A stretch of DNA of 64,000 nucleotides from Sphagnum magellanicum (taxonomy: Eukaryota > Streptophyta > Sphagnopsida > Sphagnales > Sphagnaceae), in assembly GCA_021904315.1 (NCBI GenBank), contig CM038916.1, positions 11,621,065 to 11,685,064 on the forward strand. The letters run 5' to 3'. The first letter of the stretch is position 1; every line of letters starts with the position of its first letter. The notes under the pieces are model-generated. The model was not told the origin of the DNA, made no database searches, and saw only the letters and a list, made by a program, of their open reading frames with translations. Both the position numbers and the translations under genes were made by a program. Of this stretch, positions 49,011 to 61,572 are shown piece after piece.

Positions 49011-49309
49011 TAACTATTTTGGCCGTTAGCTTTGTCCAAGCATACGTAGGGTTTGTCCAAGTGGTTTCAAGTGTTTACAAAACAAATGAAGTAGAAATAG
49101 GGTATCTCCAATATTTTAGGTATCTACAAAGCAACTAATGCATAAATAGGGTCTACCCATAACCTTTTCGATGTCATACAAACCTCCCTTTTTTCATCAA
49201 ACTTTAATTATGTTGGAGGGATGTCTAGATAACAGTTTCAATAACCTCCAATTTCATGTGATAATGCCATCTAACAAGTCCATAGTTAGACAAAATTCAA
49301 AACTATGGA

Positions 49310-49860
49310 TGTTATAGAATGGCACAACATTTCCCCAAGGGGGAAGCCCTAAATGAATATTCCTATGTGTTGCATGATTGCTATGCCAGTTGTGTAGCTC
49401 ATGTTGAGGATAAATATCCTCAAGATGGAACAAGTGTTTGAGGTTGGTTATCGAAAGAGGGACAAGGTGTGTCTCCCCAACCAACTGGCTAGGTTTCGAG
49501 GAATCCACTGATGAACATGAAGCCGGGTGGGATGTGCATTGGAGACCAATGAATCTCAAGTTTGAAAATTTTCAACCTTTAACACATGTCGAAGAAGATG
49601 TTTTGTTTGGGATGGGAACCACTAACTCCAAGCTTGGTTCCCATACATCAATCAAGTTCATCCAAAGGATCCCATGTGCCACGTTTTGCTAGATTTATTA
49701 TTTTGGATACCACAGTGGGCATGGTTGAGTTACCCATCACAATGATAGATCTTAATAGTAAGGTTGTCCAACATTTTGCATTTTCATGTTCATGGAAATC
49801 TTGGTAGAAATCCATAGTTTTGCAAAGCATTGATTGAATGAATTGTCCTTTTCTAAGTTT
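49310..49860 (+). pseudogene. Unidentified coding-like relic on the plus strand
   Basis: Plus-strand frames look coding-like across frameshifts: EWHNISPRGKP near 49320, MEQVFEVGYRKRDKVCLPN near 49425-49480, then QVHPKDPMCHVLLDL and FIILDTTVGMVELPITMID near 49650-49750. GC is higher than in the flanks. I do not recognise the family with confidence. Its end touches the MITE at 49861. Minus-strand frames of similar length (49254-49559) are likely shadows. Confidence 0.3.
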
Positions 49861-50133
49861 GGTGAATTTTTTTTAAGGTGTACCAAAATCTTGTCACAAC
49901 GTCATTATTTTCTATTTTTTTTACCTAGTCCTTTTTTACCATGTAAAGACACATTTATGGATGATTATGATGGAATCTAGAATTGTAATAGTTTAAAATA
50001 TAGTCCTTCTGAAAATTTTGACAATTTTTTATTCATTATTTTTTATGGGGATCAAAATATAGGGTAAAAATATATTGTAGTAAGGACTAGGCCCTTTTTG
50101 TCATGTGTGGTACACCTTAAAGGATTTTCACCC
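49861..50133. mobile_element. MITE, copy 2 of the GGGTGAAAATCC family (273 bp)
   Basis: Colinear with 42192-42465. The ends GGTGAATTTTTTTTAAGGTGTACC and GGTACACCTTAAAGGATTTTCACCC form imperfect inverted repeats, and this copy keeps the better inner pairing (GGTGTACC/GGTACACC). GTTT occurs on both sides (49857-49860 and 50134-50137), a candidate 4-bp target duplication. Confidence 0.8.
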
Positions 50134-52224
50134 GTTTGTCAAATATGATCACATCTATCCTAACTCGGTACACAATTTAAAAAAAATTTAGAACATAGGG
50201 AAGATTTCACTAGCTGAAATCAAAAATGTTTTGTTAGTTGATGTTTATAAAAAATGTGTTCAACTGAGTTTCAAAAGACTTTGTATTCCCTAAGCCCTTA
50301 CATAGGAGGCATTTTTTGAATATTTTTACAAGGTAAAAATATCAAAACCTTTTCCTCTCTCCAAATTAAGGAATGAACATAATGCGATCCCTCCAATTTG
50401 GTTTAGAATCCTTGTTTGATCCTTTAATTTATGTTTTTCTATAATGCAAGCTTGTTGCTACATGAGATGTTGCAATGAAGCTACATTATGAGGAAATTTC
50501 GAATCCCTCATAATGTTTTCCATCCAAAATGCAATATTTCATGGATAAATCTATGGAGTAGGTGAAGAAGGAAAATCAAAGTGTTTTTGAAGCATCTTCT
50601 GGTTTGTGACCCTAATCTTGGGGACAAGTTTTTGGAACAAGTTTAGATGCATTATAACATGTGCTTTGAACATGAAATGTTGATGAAGAAGTTGCAAATG
50701 CATGTCACATCTTGTGTAAACATCCAATACAAGGTGTTGTAATTTTGATAATGGAATCAATCATTGGTATCAAAAAAGGTAAATAAGTTTTCCAAGCTTG
50801 GAATTCTTAGTTGTTTGTTCCAAATGGCTTCAAAAGGCAAATTTATGGTGTCAAGTGGGCTCAACACCTCAATTTCCTACTTTCAATTTCATTTCCTCTA
50901 TAGAATCCAATGTCTACTATAGAATTCACAATATAATGTAGGGCACAACATCTATTGTGCAACCCAATGTCTAATGTACAAAAAAAAATTAATTTAATTA
51001 AATTTCAGCATTAAAAATAGGAATAGGAACGTCTTAGAATTTTAAAGATTTTGAAATCACATCTCTAATTTAAAATTAAGTATTCTTTAGGTTTGACTAG
51101 GCCTACTTCCAATGCCAAAATTAGTTTCCAAATGTGTTCCCTAAAACACTTAAAATCCCATTCCCATCCCCTCCTTTGCCTACCCAAGACCTTGTTAGCT
51201 TTGTGATCCAAAACAATTTGGACACATGCTTAAATAAACTCAATTGAAGGAAATAAATATGAGTAAATAATCTTTAATATGTCTAGATTGGCCTACTTTT
51301 GATGCCACAAATGGGTCCTTTTGTTGCTTGTTTGTTCATTTGGTTCAAATTATAATATATTTCTTTCTATTATTTACATTCACAAAAACCCATTCCAACA
51401 TATTGTGATTGGTAACATTTAGCACCAAAAGTAAAAATCTTATGATTTAATGTACTTGCAATTCATCTAAACTTCATTTAATTTGTGTTTTTTAATTGCT
51501 GAAATTGTCCCACTTTCTTGTAGCCTAAATCTTCCCTTATGTGATTGACATAGATAAAATCAAAGGGTTGAATCAGCGAATCCTTGATGGATTTTGTTTT
51601 GAAGAACCTCTCTCATTGTCTATCCAGCAAGCCCCAACATTGTCTTGATGTTTGATTACATTTGAAGGAGGTGTTTCATTTTATGGGAGACAACCTTTTT
51701 TAAAAAGTTCAAGTCAAAAGATGGAATTTGTTAGACCAAATCATTTGACCTTCAAGTTGGAGGCAAGGACACAACATTTAGTGAAAACTCTTTAAGTAAG
51801 TTTCATGCTACAAAATTTATTATATGTCATCATCGTTACAAAATATTACAACAAAAGTGTTTTTTTGTTTTCATTTCAATCTTACATTTGAGTGTCATGT
51901 GTAGGTATTTCAATTTCATCCTTTTCACTAAAGGGGCAATTGACACCCTTCCAGGTCTTTTCCACATTTGGCAAGACCCAAAGTCATAAGGTTTAGGGTT
52001 TAGGGGTGGTACTTAGATTGCCCAAAGGATTCCACCTTGATTATAGAAATGTTTCTTTGCAACACTTTTGAGCCTAGCTTCACCTTGCATCCCCATGAGG
52101 TGTAGGTCTTCCAAGTGGTGAAGAAGAATAAGGATGTGGGCAAGGAAAAAGGAAAGGAAAAGATGACACCATCCCTAGGTGGAATAAAAGTTGAGCAAGT
52201 TGAGCAACTAAACTATAGTACCCC
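50134..52224. other. AT-rich intergenic DNA
   Basis: No protein motif recognised. 50890-50970 repeats CTATAGAAT/CTATTGTGCAACCCAATGTC-like phrases. A short GGTTTAGGGTTTAGGGG telomere-like patch occurs near 51990. The higher-GC stretch at 51930-52200 may include further hAT-adjacent sequence, but I could not assign it. Confidence 0.4.
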
Positions 52225-52406
52225 AAATCTAATTTCTTGAGTAAAAAACTCTTGTACAAACATGTGAACAATCATATTCAAATGTGGCCCCAATCGATTG
52301 CACCATTTGTCCTTCTTGAATGCAAAAGTGGAGAATTGGTAATTTTCACCCACAACTTTGTAATTGTATTCACATCAAATGGCTCAACCATAGCCTTGGC
52401 TCCTTG

Positions 52407-53013
52407 GGTGAAAACACACCATGGTGGTCAAAGATTGTTGTCACAAATATTACTTTTTGAAACTACATTTTTTGAACTTTCACCAAGCTAATATTAAAAG
52501 GTTTTTTGCAAATGGTAATTAAAATAAGGTAGTTCAAAACCCATAAAATAAGATTATAAAAAAAAATCTCACTTTTGAAATTAATATTAAATGATTCAAA
52601 AGTATATTAATGAGAAATTTGTAATCATCATGATATATTGCAAAGTGCAAATACACTTCAAAAACCATTCAAATGATTACCAAACTTAATGAGGTAGTTA
52701 ATCATATATTACATAAGAACTCATGTTGTTCCAATTCAATTTTACATGAAGAGTTCCATTCATGTGATTTCACGGAAAACATTTGGATGAGGTTTTTTAT
52801 TCAAACAAACATAAATGTTTGAGTACATAAAAGTTTTGTGAAAAAAAATTATCATTTGAAAGGTAACAAGAATTGTGTTGGAGGCTTTGTGCCAAAAATT
52901 CATTTTGTGTGGCTAGATGGAATAAAGAAAAGATGCCCCCAAAATAATATAAAATGTACCCAAAAAAAAAAAAAAATCTTGCCCGAAACGTACCAACATA
53001 GTGTGCTTTCATA
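52407..53013 (-). mobile_element. Terminal-inverted-repeat element, copy C, inserted in the hAT pseudogene
   Basis: The plus-strand left end GGTGAAAACACACCATGG pairs with the right end CATAGTGTGCTTTCATA. The A-run plus ATAATATAAAATGTACCC block near 52945-52970 is the complement of the block in copy A. Conserved hAT blocks lie on both sides (MFKLNMKA to the right, KAMVEPFDVNTI to the left), which shows insertion into the coding region. TTG flanks both sides (52404-52406 and 53014-53016), a possible 3-bp duplication. Confidence 0.75.
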
Positions 53014-53707
53014 TTGAGCTTAAACATGGACTATTGCATGTCAAAGAAATTAGCACTCAAAAGTTCAACAACCTAATCCAATGAAGGTTTCACTTGTTCA
53101 ATTCACAATCATGTGTCTTGATGACATTGATATGGAAAGAAAAATAAAATTTTGCATCTAGTTGCATCCAAAATTGAAAATACACACAATGCTAAGGGCA
53201 TCCATCAACTTTGAATCCACAAGATGCCTCTTTAATTTTATCATAAGCATTTTAGCTACAACAACACATTGGCATTTCACTTGTGACCATCTTTGCACAT
53301 AGGTTGATTTACCCCAACAATTGTATAAAAAATGTGAACTTGATAGGAATGACCAACAATATGAAAAAATAAGGTTTCCAAACCATTGTTGAGGTCAGTA
53401 TCCCAATCTTGGGTGATGGTGGCAAAATTGTTGTTCACAATGTCACAAAAAACTTGGAAATGTTCACATTGGTAGCTTATGAATGGATTAGAATACATCA
53501 TGAAAAGGTTAGCTTGACAAATCTTGACCGTTGGTACAAATCGCAAATGAAAACATCCCTTCCTTTAGCAAACTTGATCAAAGCATTAACTACCTCCAAT
53601 AATGGTAGCAAACATGACAACGCTAGCAATGTTTGAAAATCACAAAGGAGGTTGAGATTCAACCTTGCTTGAACAACATTAATGTTGTCTTGTGACATCT
53701 TCATAAT

Positions 53708-56155
53708 CACTAGAAGAAATCTCATAATATGCAACCATTCTTTTTGCAACTACATGCAATTATGTGTTGGTTATGACTATATTTGATTTTTTTTGCATTA
53801 ATGATCAATGTTCACAATTTATATGGTGAAATGCAATTATGTTGCAACTACCATGTGACTATTAACATATTCATTTTTCATTTGGACGATTTTGGGATTA
53901 TTTTCATCCAAGAATAGGTTCATATGTTCCATTAGTTGCATTTGGGATCAAAATTAGTTGCAACCATATGCCATATACATAGCCCTTTGACATACACTAT
54001 GGTGTATTATAACTAAACTTGGGAACATTTTTACAATGTGTTCAGATTGCATTAGGGGTATATTTTTAAAAATTATTAGGAGTACATTACAAATTAATTA
54101 TGGGTAGTTTAATTATATATTGTGAGCATATTAAGGGTTTTATCAAAGTGGTTTTTGTGGTGAATTTTCACCATTTGGAAATATTTATAAAAAAAAACCT
54201 TTGTTTTGGTTTTGATATTATCGACAATCTTCTCACCTTTCTTTGTCATTGACACAACAAATCTATTGTGACACCCTTGTTGCATGACAAAACAAATATG
54301 ATCACAATGTGAGATGTAATGGAATATGCCATTCATACCCATTACACCCAATTTTTTTGAAATTTCAATTGGAATTTCAAAAAAGTTACATGAATTTGAA
54401 ATCAATTCATATTTCAATTTTGAAATGAAAAGTTTATACTTTTATTTTTGAATATGAAAGTTCATATCTCAATTCTGAATATTATTATTTCAATCTAAAA
54501 ACTAATTTTCATTTATATAAATTATTATATGAATTTGATTTTTTTTCATCTAATTTTTTTACTTAAATTATGAAAATTAATATTTGAATTCTAAAAATTG
54601 AGGTTCCAATTATGAATTTTTTTATTTGAACTCAACAATTGTTAATTGAATCTGAAAATTGATATTTGAACTATGGAAATTTTATTATTTAAAAATTGAT
54701 ATTTCAATTCTGAAAATTGTTATTCAAATCTGAAAATTACTCCATATCTTAATTTTTTGAAAATTCGAATTAAAAAATTCAGAATGGAAATATCAAGTTT
54801 CAACTTCAAATAAAACTTTTCATATAATCTTTTTTAGGATTCAAATAACAAATTTTGAATTGAATTGAAAACTCTCAAAATTGATATATCAAATTTCAGA
54901 TTCAAATAATGATTTTCAGAATTAGATATTTTCAAATTTCAAATATCAATTTTTAGATTCAAATGAAAATTTTCAATATTCAAATAAAAATTCAAGTAAT
55001 AATTTTCAGAATTTAAGTATGAATTTTCAGAACCAAATAACAGTTTTTGGAATTGAAATATCACTTTTCAGTTGCAACTAAAAATATTCAGAATTAAAAT
55101 ATCAAATTTCATATTCAAAACAAAAATTGGGATTTAAATATCAATTTTCAGAAAATCAAATATCAATTTTGATATTCTTTTAAAAAGAAGAATTCAAATA
55201 TCAATTGTTGAATACCCAAAAAAAAAGATTTCAAATATGAATTTTTGAATTCAAATCATAATTTTTAGACTTGAAATGTCTATTTTGAGATTTAAATAAG
55301 AATTGTTAGAAATGAAATATCAATTTTCATAATCAAATAACAAAATTTGGATTGAAATATCACTTTTTAGTTGCAAATGATAATTTTCAGAATTTAAATT
55401 TGTCAAATTTCATATTCAAATTATAATGTTCAAAATTGATATATTAGTTTTCAAAACTTAAATGTAAAATTTCATCTTTAAACAAATTTTAAAAATTGTA
55501 AATACCACTTTTTAGACTTAAAATAATAATTGATACTTAAAATAATTGTTATGTGGAAAGGTTATGTGAGGTGGGAGGATTAGCATATATAATATAAACA
55601 TGAAAAAAAAGAACAAAAGATATGGGATAAAAAAATTAATTGTAAATTAATATGTGATTAAGTTTCGACTAAAAATTTATCCCATATCTTTTGTCCTCCA
55701 TTTCAATCTTGTAAACTATATAAGGAAATGCATTTGGAAAATTGAAAACACACATTTGGGATGAACCTATCAAAAAGTCTTAATTGTGAAGGCTAAACCT
55801 AAAATAAAATAACAATATCTATCTAACTACCTATTTCACTATGTACTTAAATATTTAATTTAATATATTTTGGTCGAATTTTATTTATTATGCCACATGT
55901 CACAATCTATAACCATCCAATATGGATGATGCATATTTAATTTATCTTATCAATTTATTTATTTTTTCAAAATTCAATTATCATGCCATGTTGCAAAAGT
56001 CAAGTGGGCAACTTCACTTATGAAACTAAGTTTCATTTCATTTGTGTTGGATGTGACTTCACTTATGCAACAATTTTTTTTAAAGTTGTATATGTGAGTT
56101 ATGAATAATCTATAGTTGCAAAGTTTAGTTGAAAATTTATACTTTTCTTCTAGTG
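53708..56155. mobile_element. Non-autonomous CACTA transposon, 2448 bp, inside the hAT pseudogene
   Basis: The left terminus CACTAGAAGAAAT and right terminus CTTTTCTTCTAGTG are inverted repeats, flanked by AAT on both sides (53705-53707 and 56156-56158). Removing the element and one AAT joins the hAT blocks ...KTLI and MKMSQDN... in one frame, so the boundaries are exact. Subterminal TTGCAACTA/TAGTTGCAA motifs match the family at 11145 and 13075. No transposase is encoded. The middle is a degenerate AT-rich array (54400-55540). Confidence 0.93.
54400..55540. repeat. Degenerate ~24-bp array inside the CACTA element
   Basis: AAATATCAATTTTCAGA and TTCAAAT words recur many times in plus orientation from about 54840 to 55540, and their complement (TCTGAAAATTGATATTTGAA) recurs at 54400-54780. 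The orientation switch near 54790-54830 makes the block a giant imperfect inverted repeat. Confidence 0.75.
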
Positions 56156-57539
56156 AATCAACGTCTTGTATTTAGTTAGACTGCACTTCAAAGGTTTTAG
56201 CATTGAAATCCACCAAGTTTTAACATTTTTCAAAATCTTAAGTCCTTTTGTTTCCACAATCTCAACAAACTTAATGAATTCCAAATGGCATTTAAGGGAG
56301 TTTGAAAAGTAAGCATATAAGGATTATAGCAAATCTTCCCAACTTTGACACCATTGGCAAGTTTGACAAAGCTTGCATTACAAGATTTGTTCTATGGGCC
56401 ATACAATGAGCTACCCCATCATGTAAAGAGAATGTCTCTCCTTTAGCTGAAATGTCATTCCAGTGCAGCATCCTTGAAAAATAAAAGTTCCATATGCACC
56501 AAAGCAAATGTGCCTTTAACTAACCTCCTCTCTAGTTAACCCTCCTTGCTACATCAAGGATTGTGTAATGATAAGGGTTAGATTGTCTACATTACCCCTT
56601 TCAACAATGCATTGAAGCAGGAGGAAGACATGCACCCTTTTCCATGCTTGCACCACATACACATGGACCGAGATCCAATACCGGTTAACAATAGTAGTAA
56701 CTTCATTTACACTTAAAAGAAAGAAACCTTTCAATAGCCACAAAATTTTGAATTTTCTTGAAAACTTGTTCGCACATAAAATCTACCATTTCCCAACTAC
56801 CCCATTAGACCAATGTTTCATTGGATTTTCAAAAACATTCAACTAAACAAACAATTTATGCATTGCTATGTAATTTGTCATGGGACAACCATGACTAAAC
56901 AAGTAGAATATCAAAGCAAATTGCACAATTTTTTTTGTGTCAACTTGAATTGTAACATGAATTATTTGTTATAACATTCTTCCATATTCTTTTTAAAAAA
57001 TACAATTTTTCATTGGCCACATGAGAATTTGTTTTCAAGAAATAATGATCCCCCACATTTACCCTTGGCATGGCTACTAAAGCCTTATAATGACCAACAT
57101 CTTTCCATAGAGAATCCAACTTTGGAACCAAGAGCTCATCTTTGCCTTCAATTCATGCGCAAATCTTGCATTGCACTTGAACAACTTTCCCATCAAAACC
57201 TAACATAGATTCCATCGGAAGCTTCATTGCCCAATTATCTTGGAAGTGTTTATTTAACTCATAGGCCTTCTTTATGTTTTTTGCAATTTCAATGTTTTCA
57301 ATTGCCACTGTTAGATCCACACTCATACATTTGGACTTTGCAATACCAATTGTAGGAATATCATTAAGTGGATATTTACTAAAAACAACATTAATGGCAG
57401 GAGTTCTATCACCAAAAAGGTGTGTATATTTGAAATTCTTAGCGGGTTGTATTTTTGACATGTCAATGAACAAAAGGATGACCAAGAACATGATCAGAAA
57501 AAACAATGGTGATGGATCATGGACTGTTGATACCTAAAG

Positions 57540-58620
57540 AGTTTCACAAGGACGAAGACCAACAAGATAATCATGAAATGGCCATGGATTTGAGTAGTAT
57601 GACAATGAACTTCAAATGTATTTAAAAAAAGACTAAATCACAAATGGCAACTACAATGGTCTATAGTATGCACAACACCACCATGATTAGGTTTGGTTTT
57701 TAGAAAACATGTAACAAAAAATGGAATGGTGATGTTGATTTGTGGTAATGGCAAGGACCACTAGGATGGTGATGGATGCATTGCAAAATGTATGCAACAC
57801 ATGAACACAATGATTAGTTTACAAAATTGGTCCAAAACCTTGATGTTAAAAAACACCCATGATGATCAATAAGCTATGTTGGGCTATTACAATAATGCCT
57901 AGGTGATCATTGATCACTGATGATGATGTAAAGTTGCACAATGATTAGGGTGTTGTTTGGGCAATCACAATGGACGTTTGCTACCTAATGATGGATCATG
58001 AACTATTGTGGATTGTGATGATGCCTACATAAAACCAAACAACAAATATGATAAAGAAGTATGGCCACCTACAACTATTGCACCATGATGATGATTGATG
58101 TTATTTACAAAAAAACGAAACCATGAACATGAAGGAAAAACATTATGTGCACCTACCACCATCGCACCACCATTTTGCATGCACAAAATGAGACCATGAA
58201 TAAAAGGAAAAATAATTATGGGCACTTGCCATAGTGTGATTACAACACCACAATGATAATTGATTCTACTTGCACAAATGAGACCATGAACAATAGGGGA
58301 AAAAATCATGGGCACCTACCACCACATGGCCATTGCACCTTGAAAATTATCAGTTATGCTAATTTTTACACAAAATGAAAACATGAACAAGAGAGAAGAT
58401 ATTATGGGCACTATTACCATTGCATGATGATCATGATTGATGCTACCTAGTCACCAATGCTACAGAAAATTAGACCATGAACATGAACATGATCAAAAAA
58501 ATTTATGGGCACTTGCTAATGTGTGACCACCACACCATAATGATGATTTGATGTTATTTAGTGCTTACACTAAATGGGAATTGAAACCTACCATGAACGT
58601 GATCAAGAAAATGTGGAAAT
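57540..58620. repeat. Degenerate tandem repeat, ~95-bp unit
   Basis: CCATGAACATGA or variants recur at about 58121, 58194, 58284, 58381, 58475 and 58591, each followed by AAAA-ATTATGGGCAC-T-CCA and a CACCA-ATGATGATTGATG segment. Weaker earlier units reach back to 57540. ATG/CAT-rich frames in this block are artefacts of the repeat. Confidence 0.65.
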
Positions 58621-59610
58621 GGATTGTTGTTTGTAGGATCAAGACCAATTAGAAAAAATGAAATGAATTTTAATAGTTGTGCAGCATGAGAAAGCCAAAC
58701 CATAATATGATTTTTAAAAATACAATTGAGATTGAGCATTAAAGATTTGCATTTTTATAAATGATCATGAAAAAAAGATTCATGAATAATGAATCATGGG
58801 TGATGATGAAGAGTCACTAGTGGTGTGTTGTGCAATTAACCATGGTGATCATTTGTCCATACTTCAAACTTTTGTGTCAACAACATTCAACAATTTTCAT
58901 GGTTGATGGAATCCATAGTCCACAGTTCAAAATCGATGTTTACATTGCAACCAACAAAACTTTATAGCTTTAACCTTTATCAGTTAGCCCAAATTTTAGA
59001 TTCCACATGTTGTGCATCTTGTACAGTCACTTGCAAAATCTAGAAAAATCTTGATGCTATGGCTAGTGGCAAAGAAGAATGGAAGTGACAAATTCAACGC
59101 ATAGTGAAAAAGCTCATGTGGTGAATGCAAGAAAAAGGAGGTTGTGTGAATGTGATACCTTAATTTTCAAGGGTAGGATTGGCCCTTCCATCACAAACCA
59201 TCTATAGTGGAGGTGGCAAAGGTGGGAGCCATAGATGAGAATAAAATCCAATGATTTTGGCAAATTTGGCAACACAATTTTAATTTATTTTTATTTTTTC
59301 CCTTTCCTATTTGCAAGCACTTTTTTTAATTCACCTTTTGGCAAAAAATCACAAAAAAAAAAAAAACACTTAGTCTGGCATACCATATGGGATGGTAAAC
59401 TTTGACAAGTAAGTGTCAATATCCATTAATTTTAGGCTAAAAGGTCATTTCAACATTTTGAAGTTAAATTTTGGCACATTTTTGACTTTGTCTCAAGAAT
59501 GTTCATTGATTTTTCATTATTATTGGTATAGTTTGACCCAAGTTTGCCCAAGTGTGAACACATTCTTTATTTTTCACATTTTCAAAATTGAAATTTTAAA
59601 AATTCAGCAA
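58621..59610. other. AT-rich intergenic DNA
   Basis: No gene or terminal repeat recognised. A short A run of 14 or more lies near 59354. Confidence 0.4.
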
Positions 59611-59999
59611 TGTGAACACATTGAGGGCTCAACTGATTTTTCCTTCCAACCCCAATTTTTGCAATTTGTTTGAATTACGAACAACAAAATCCATTCAAAA
59701 TCAGTATCTTCCACAACTTAGCTTTAAAAATTGTGAAATGAACTATATTAAATCTAACTCGTTGAGGGCTTTCCAATAACAACATGAACATTTGCAAATT
59801 TCAATGCAATTTTTAGTTTCCATTTTATTTCTTTTCATTGAAAAAATGGTTTGATAATCAATAGCTTGCACACCTTAGATCCAAACAACTATTTTAAACC
59901 AAGTTGTTGCACCCCTAATTATCAAAAGCTTTATGAGGATACAAAGAGCATGGCATGAAGCATCGTGATTCGGGAAAACTCAGCATGACAAAACAAAAC
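59611..59999 (+). repeat. Dispersed direct repeat D, left copy
   Basis: Colinear with 63645-64000: shared GAACACATTGA-GGCTCAAC, CAATTTTTGCAATTTGTTTG, AATCAGTATCTTCCACA, AGGGCTTTCCAATAACA, AATCAATAGCTT-CACAC and GAGCATGGCATGAAG-type phrases in the same order. Divergence is moderate. The two copies flank LTR copies 4 and 5. Confidence 0.8.
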
Positions 60000-60904
60000 A
60001 AGGTGTCACAAACACATTGGCCTTGCCAATAGATAAAATGTTATACATGTGCATTTATGTATATATACAAATGTATATATTATTGTGTGATTTATTTGTA
60101 TGTGTTCTTGTGTTTGTGCATATATGTGTTTATACATGTGCAATAACATTAAGATTATTATAGTTGCAATAATGAAACATGTACATGATTCTAATTTATT
60201 ACAATCACATAATAGATTTTACAATTTTCAACTATTTGTAAGGTTAACATAATTATAATTTTATATTTTCAAATTATACTATTTTTTTTATAATATTGAT
60301 GTTGATATCAAAAAATATATTTATATAATTTTTTGTCTACGAATTTTTGTAATTCAAAAGAGAATTTATAATAATTTGTTATATTTAACTATTGATAGAA
60401 TTTTTGTACTTATTGTAAATAAGATTTTTTTTTTTTGTGATTTAAAGTTTTTAAAAAAAAATTGTGGTTCATAATACTTTAAGGTTAATATAAAATTGTC
60501 AATTCAAGTTAAAGTTTTGAATTAAAATTTACCTTTTAAATTTAAATTTGGGTTATAATAAAAAATGAAAAATATAAATTTTTTTCAATGATAATGTCAT
60601 TTGTCAAGTCTTATGATAATAGGGTTTTGAGATATAATTTAATATAATTTAATGTTAGAGTTATGTAAATAAAAAATTGCATTTAATTCTAAGCATTCCA
60701 TTAATCACAAAAATATGAAATGGCTTTGAGCTTAAAAATTTGACAAAACAAACAATGTATAAATAACTACAAAAATATTAGTAATTCAAATCTTAGAGAC
60801 CCATCAATTCACAATTGGCTAAAAACATTCCCATTATTCAGTGTAAGATCCAAAATTCAAAATTCAAAATCCAAAATCCATATATCTTCATTACTAGGTC
60901 CCAT
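60000..60904. other. Very AT-rich intergenic DNA
   Basis: 60040-60670 is nearly all A/T, with TATATGT/ATACATG words near 60050-60130. No feature supported. Confidence 0.45.
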
Positions 60905-61142
60905 TTTGATCAGACATTTCCAATGATATAAGGAATGTTTAAATTCAATGAGTTTTGAGCCCTACAATCGCCTTTTAAAGGTTCAGGAATCCATTGGGAC
61001 TCCAACTCCCAAAGTGGGAGCCCACTTGGGAGTGTGTGGGTTCATTCCTTCACACTCTCCTACATTCTTAGGAGCATGAAATGTGACTCCCAAGCTTCAT
61101 TCTTGGCTCGCACCTTTGCAAGCCTTTACCTTGGTTGTGTCA
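60905..61142 (-). mobile_element. LTR fragment, copy 5 of the TGTCGCAACC family
   Basis: On the minus strand it starts TGACACAACCAAGGTAAAGG, lacking about 20 bases of the usual start, and follows the family through the CTTGCAAAGGTGCGAGCC block, AGTGTGAAGGAATGAACCC and CTTATATCATTGGAAA before breaking off. The palindrome, the TATA-like motif and the 3' half are missing. No flanking duplication seen. Confidence 0.8.
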
Positions 61143-61572
61143 GGAATGAGGAAGGATTTTGTGACAACAGTCATTAAAACACCTATGGAACGAAGATTAC
61201 ACAATACCCACTAAAATAAATAGCTAACCAAATGCCAACCACCCAATTTAATGCAACAAATACATAACAGAAAGAAAAACACATGGTTCACCATTATTGA
61301 TGGCAAACAAAACCAGAAGTAGTGAACACGTACATATAAGATGAATATGTATTTTAGATTTTTAGGCATCAAATGAATTGCAGTTGAAATGAAATGAAAA
61401 AAAAAACGTACTTGTGGTAGCTTGTTAACCAGTAGCAAATAACCCTCCGTGTCTGAAAGATAAAGCAAAGCTCCTCATTACTCCACCCATTGATGTTGGT
61501 TTCTATAGATTTGCAAACTATTAATCATGAAGTGGTTGCGCCTTGTTGCTATTATTATTACAATGCAATTGT
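61143..61572. other. Spacer between two LTR copies
   Basis: AT-rich, no coding motif. A chance 85-codon minus-strand frame (61211-61468) is hydrophobic but without context. Confidence 0.4.

Larger units (their letters stand above)
52225..57506 (-). pseudogene. hAT-related transposase-like pseudogene (DUF4371 type) with two insertions
   Basis: The minus strand carries a decayed protein of the plant hAT-like group with a DUF4371-type core. Amino part 57506-56940: VAKNIKKAYELN..., a QCKIC zinc-binding-like block, then LDSLWKDVGHYKALV after one in-frame stop. A frameshift leads to 56743-56160 with ISVHVYVVQAW, GVAHCMAHRTNL (shifted frame), HLEFIKFVEIVETKG and NVKTWWISMLKPL. A CACTA element (53708-56155) interrupts here. 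The frame resumes at 53704 with DFQTLLALSCLLPLLE, ALIKFAKGRDVFICDL, QDWDTDLNNGLETLFF and KRHLVDSKLMDALSIV. Element C (52407-53013) interrupts again. The carboxyl end follows with EPFDVNTITKLWVKI and NRLGPHLNMIVHMFVQEF, which resembles the hAT C-terminal dimerisation region. Stops and shifts make it inactive. Confidence 0.85.
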
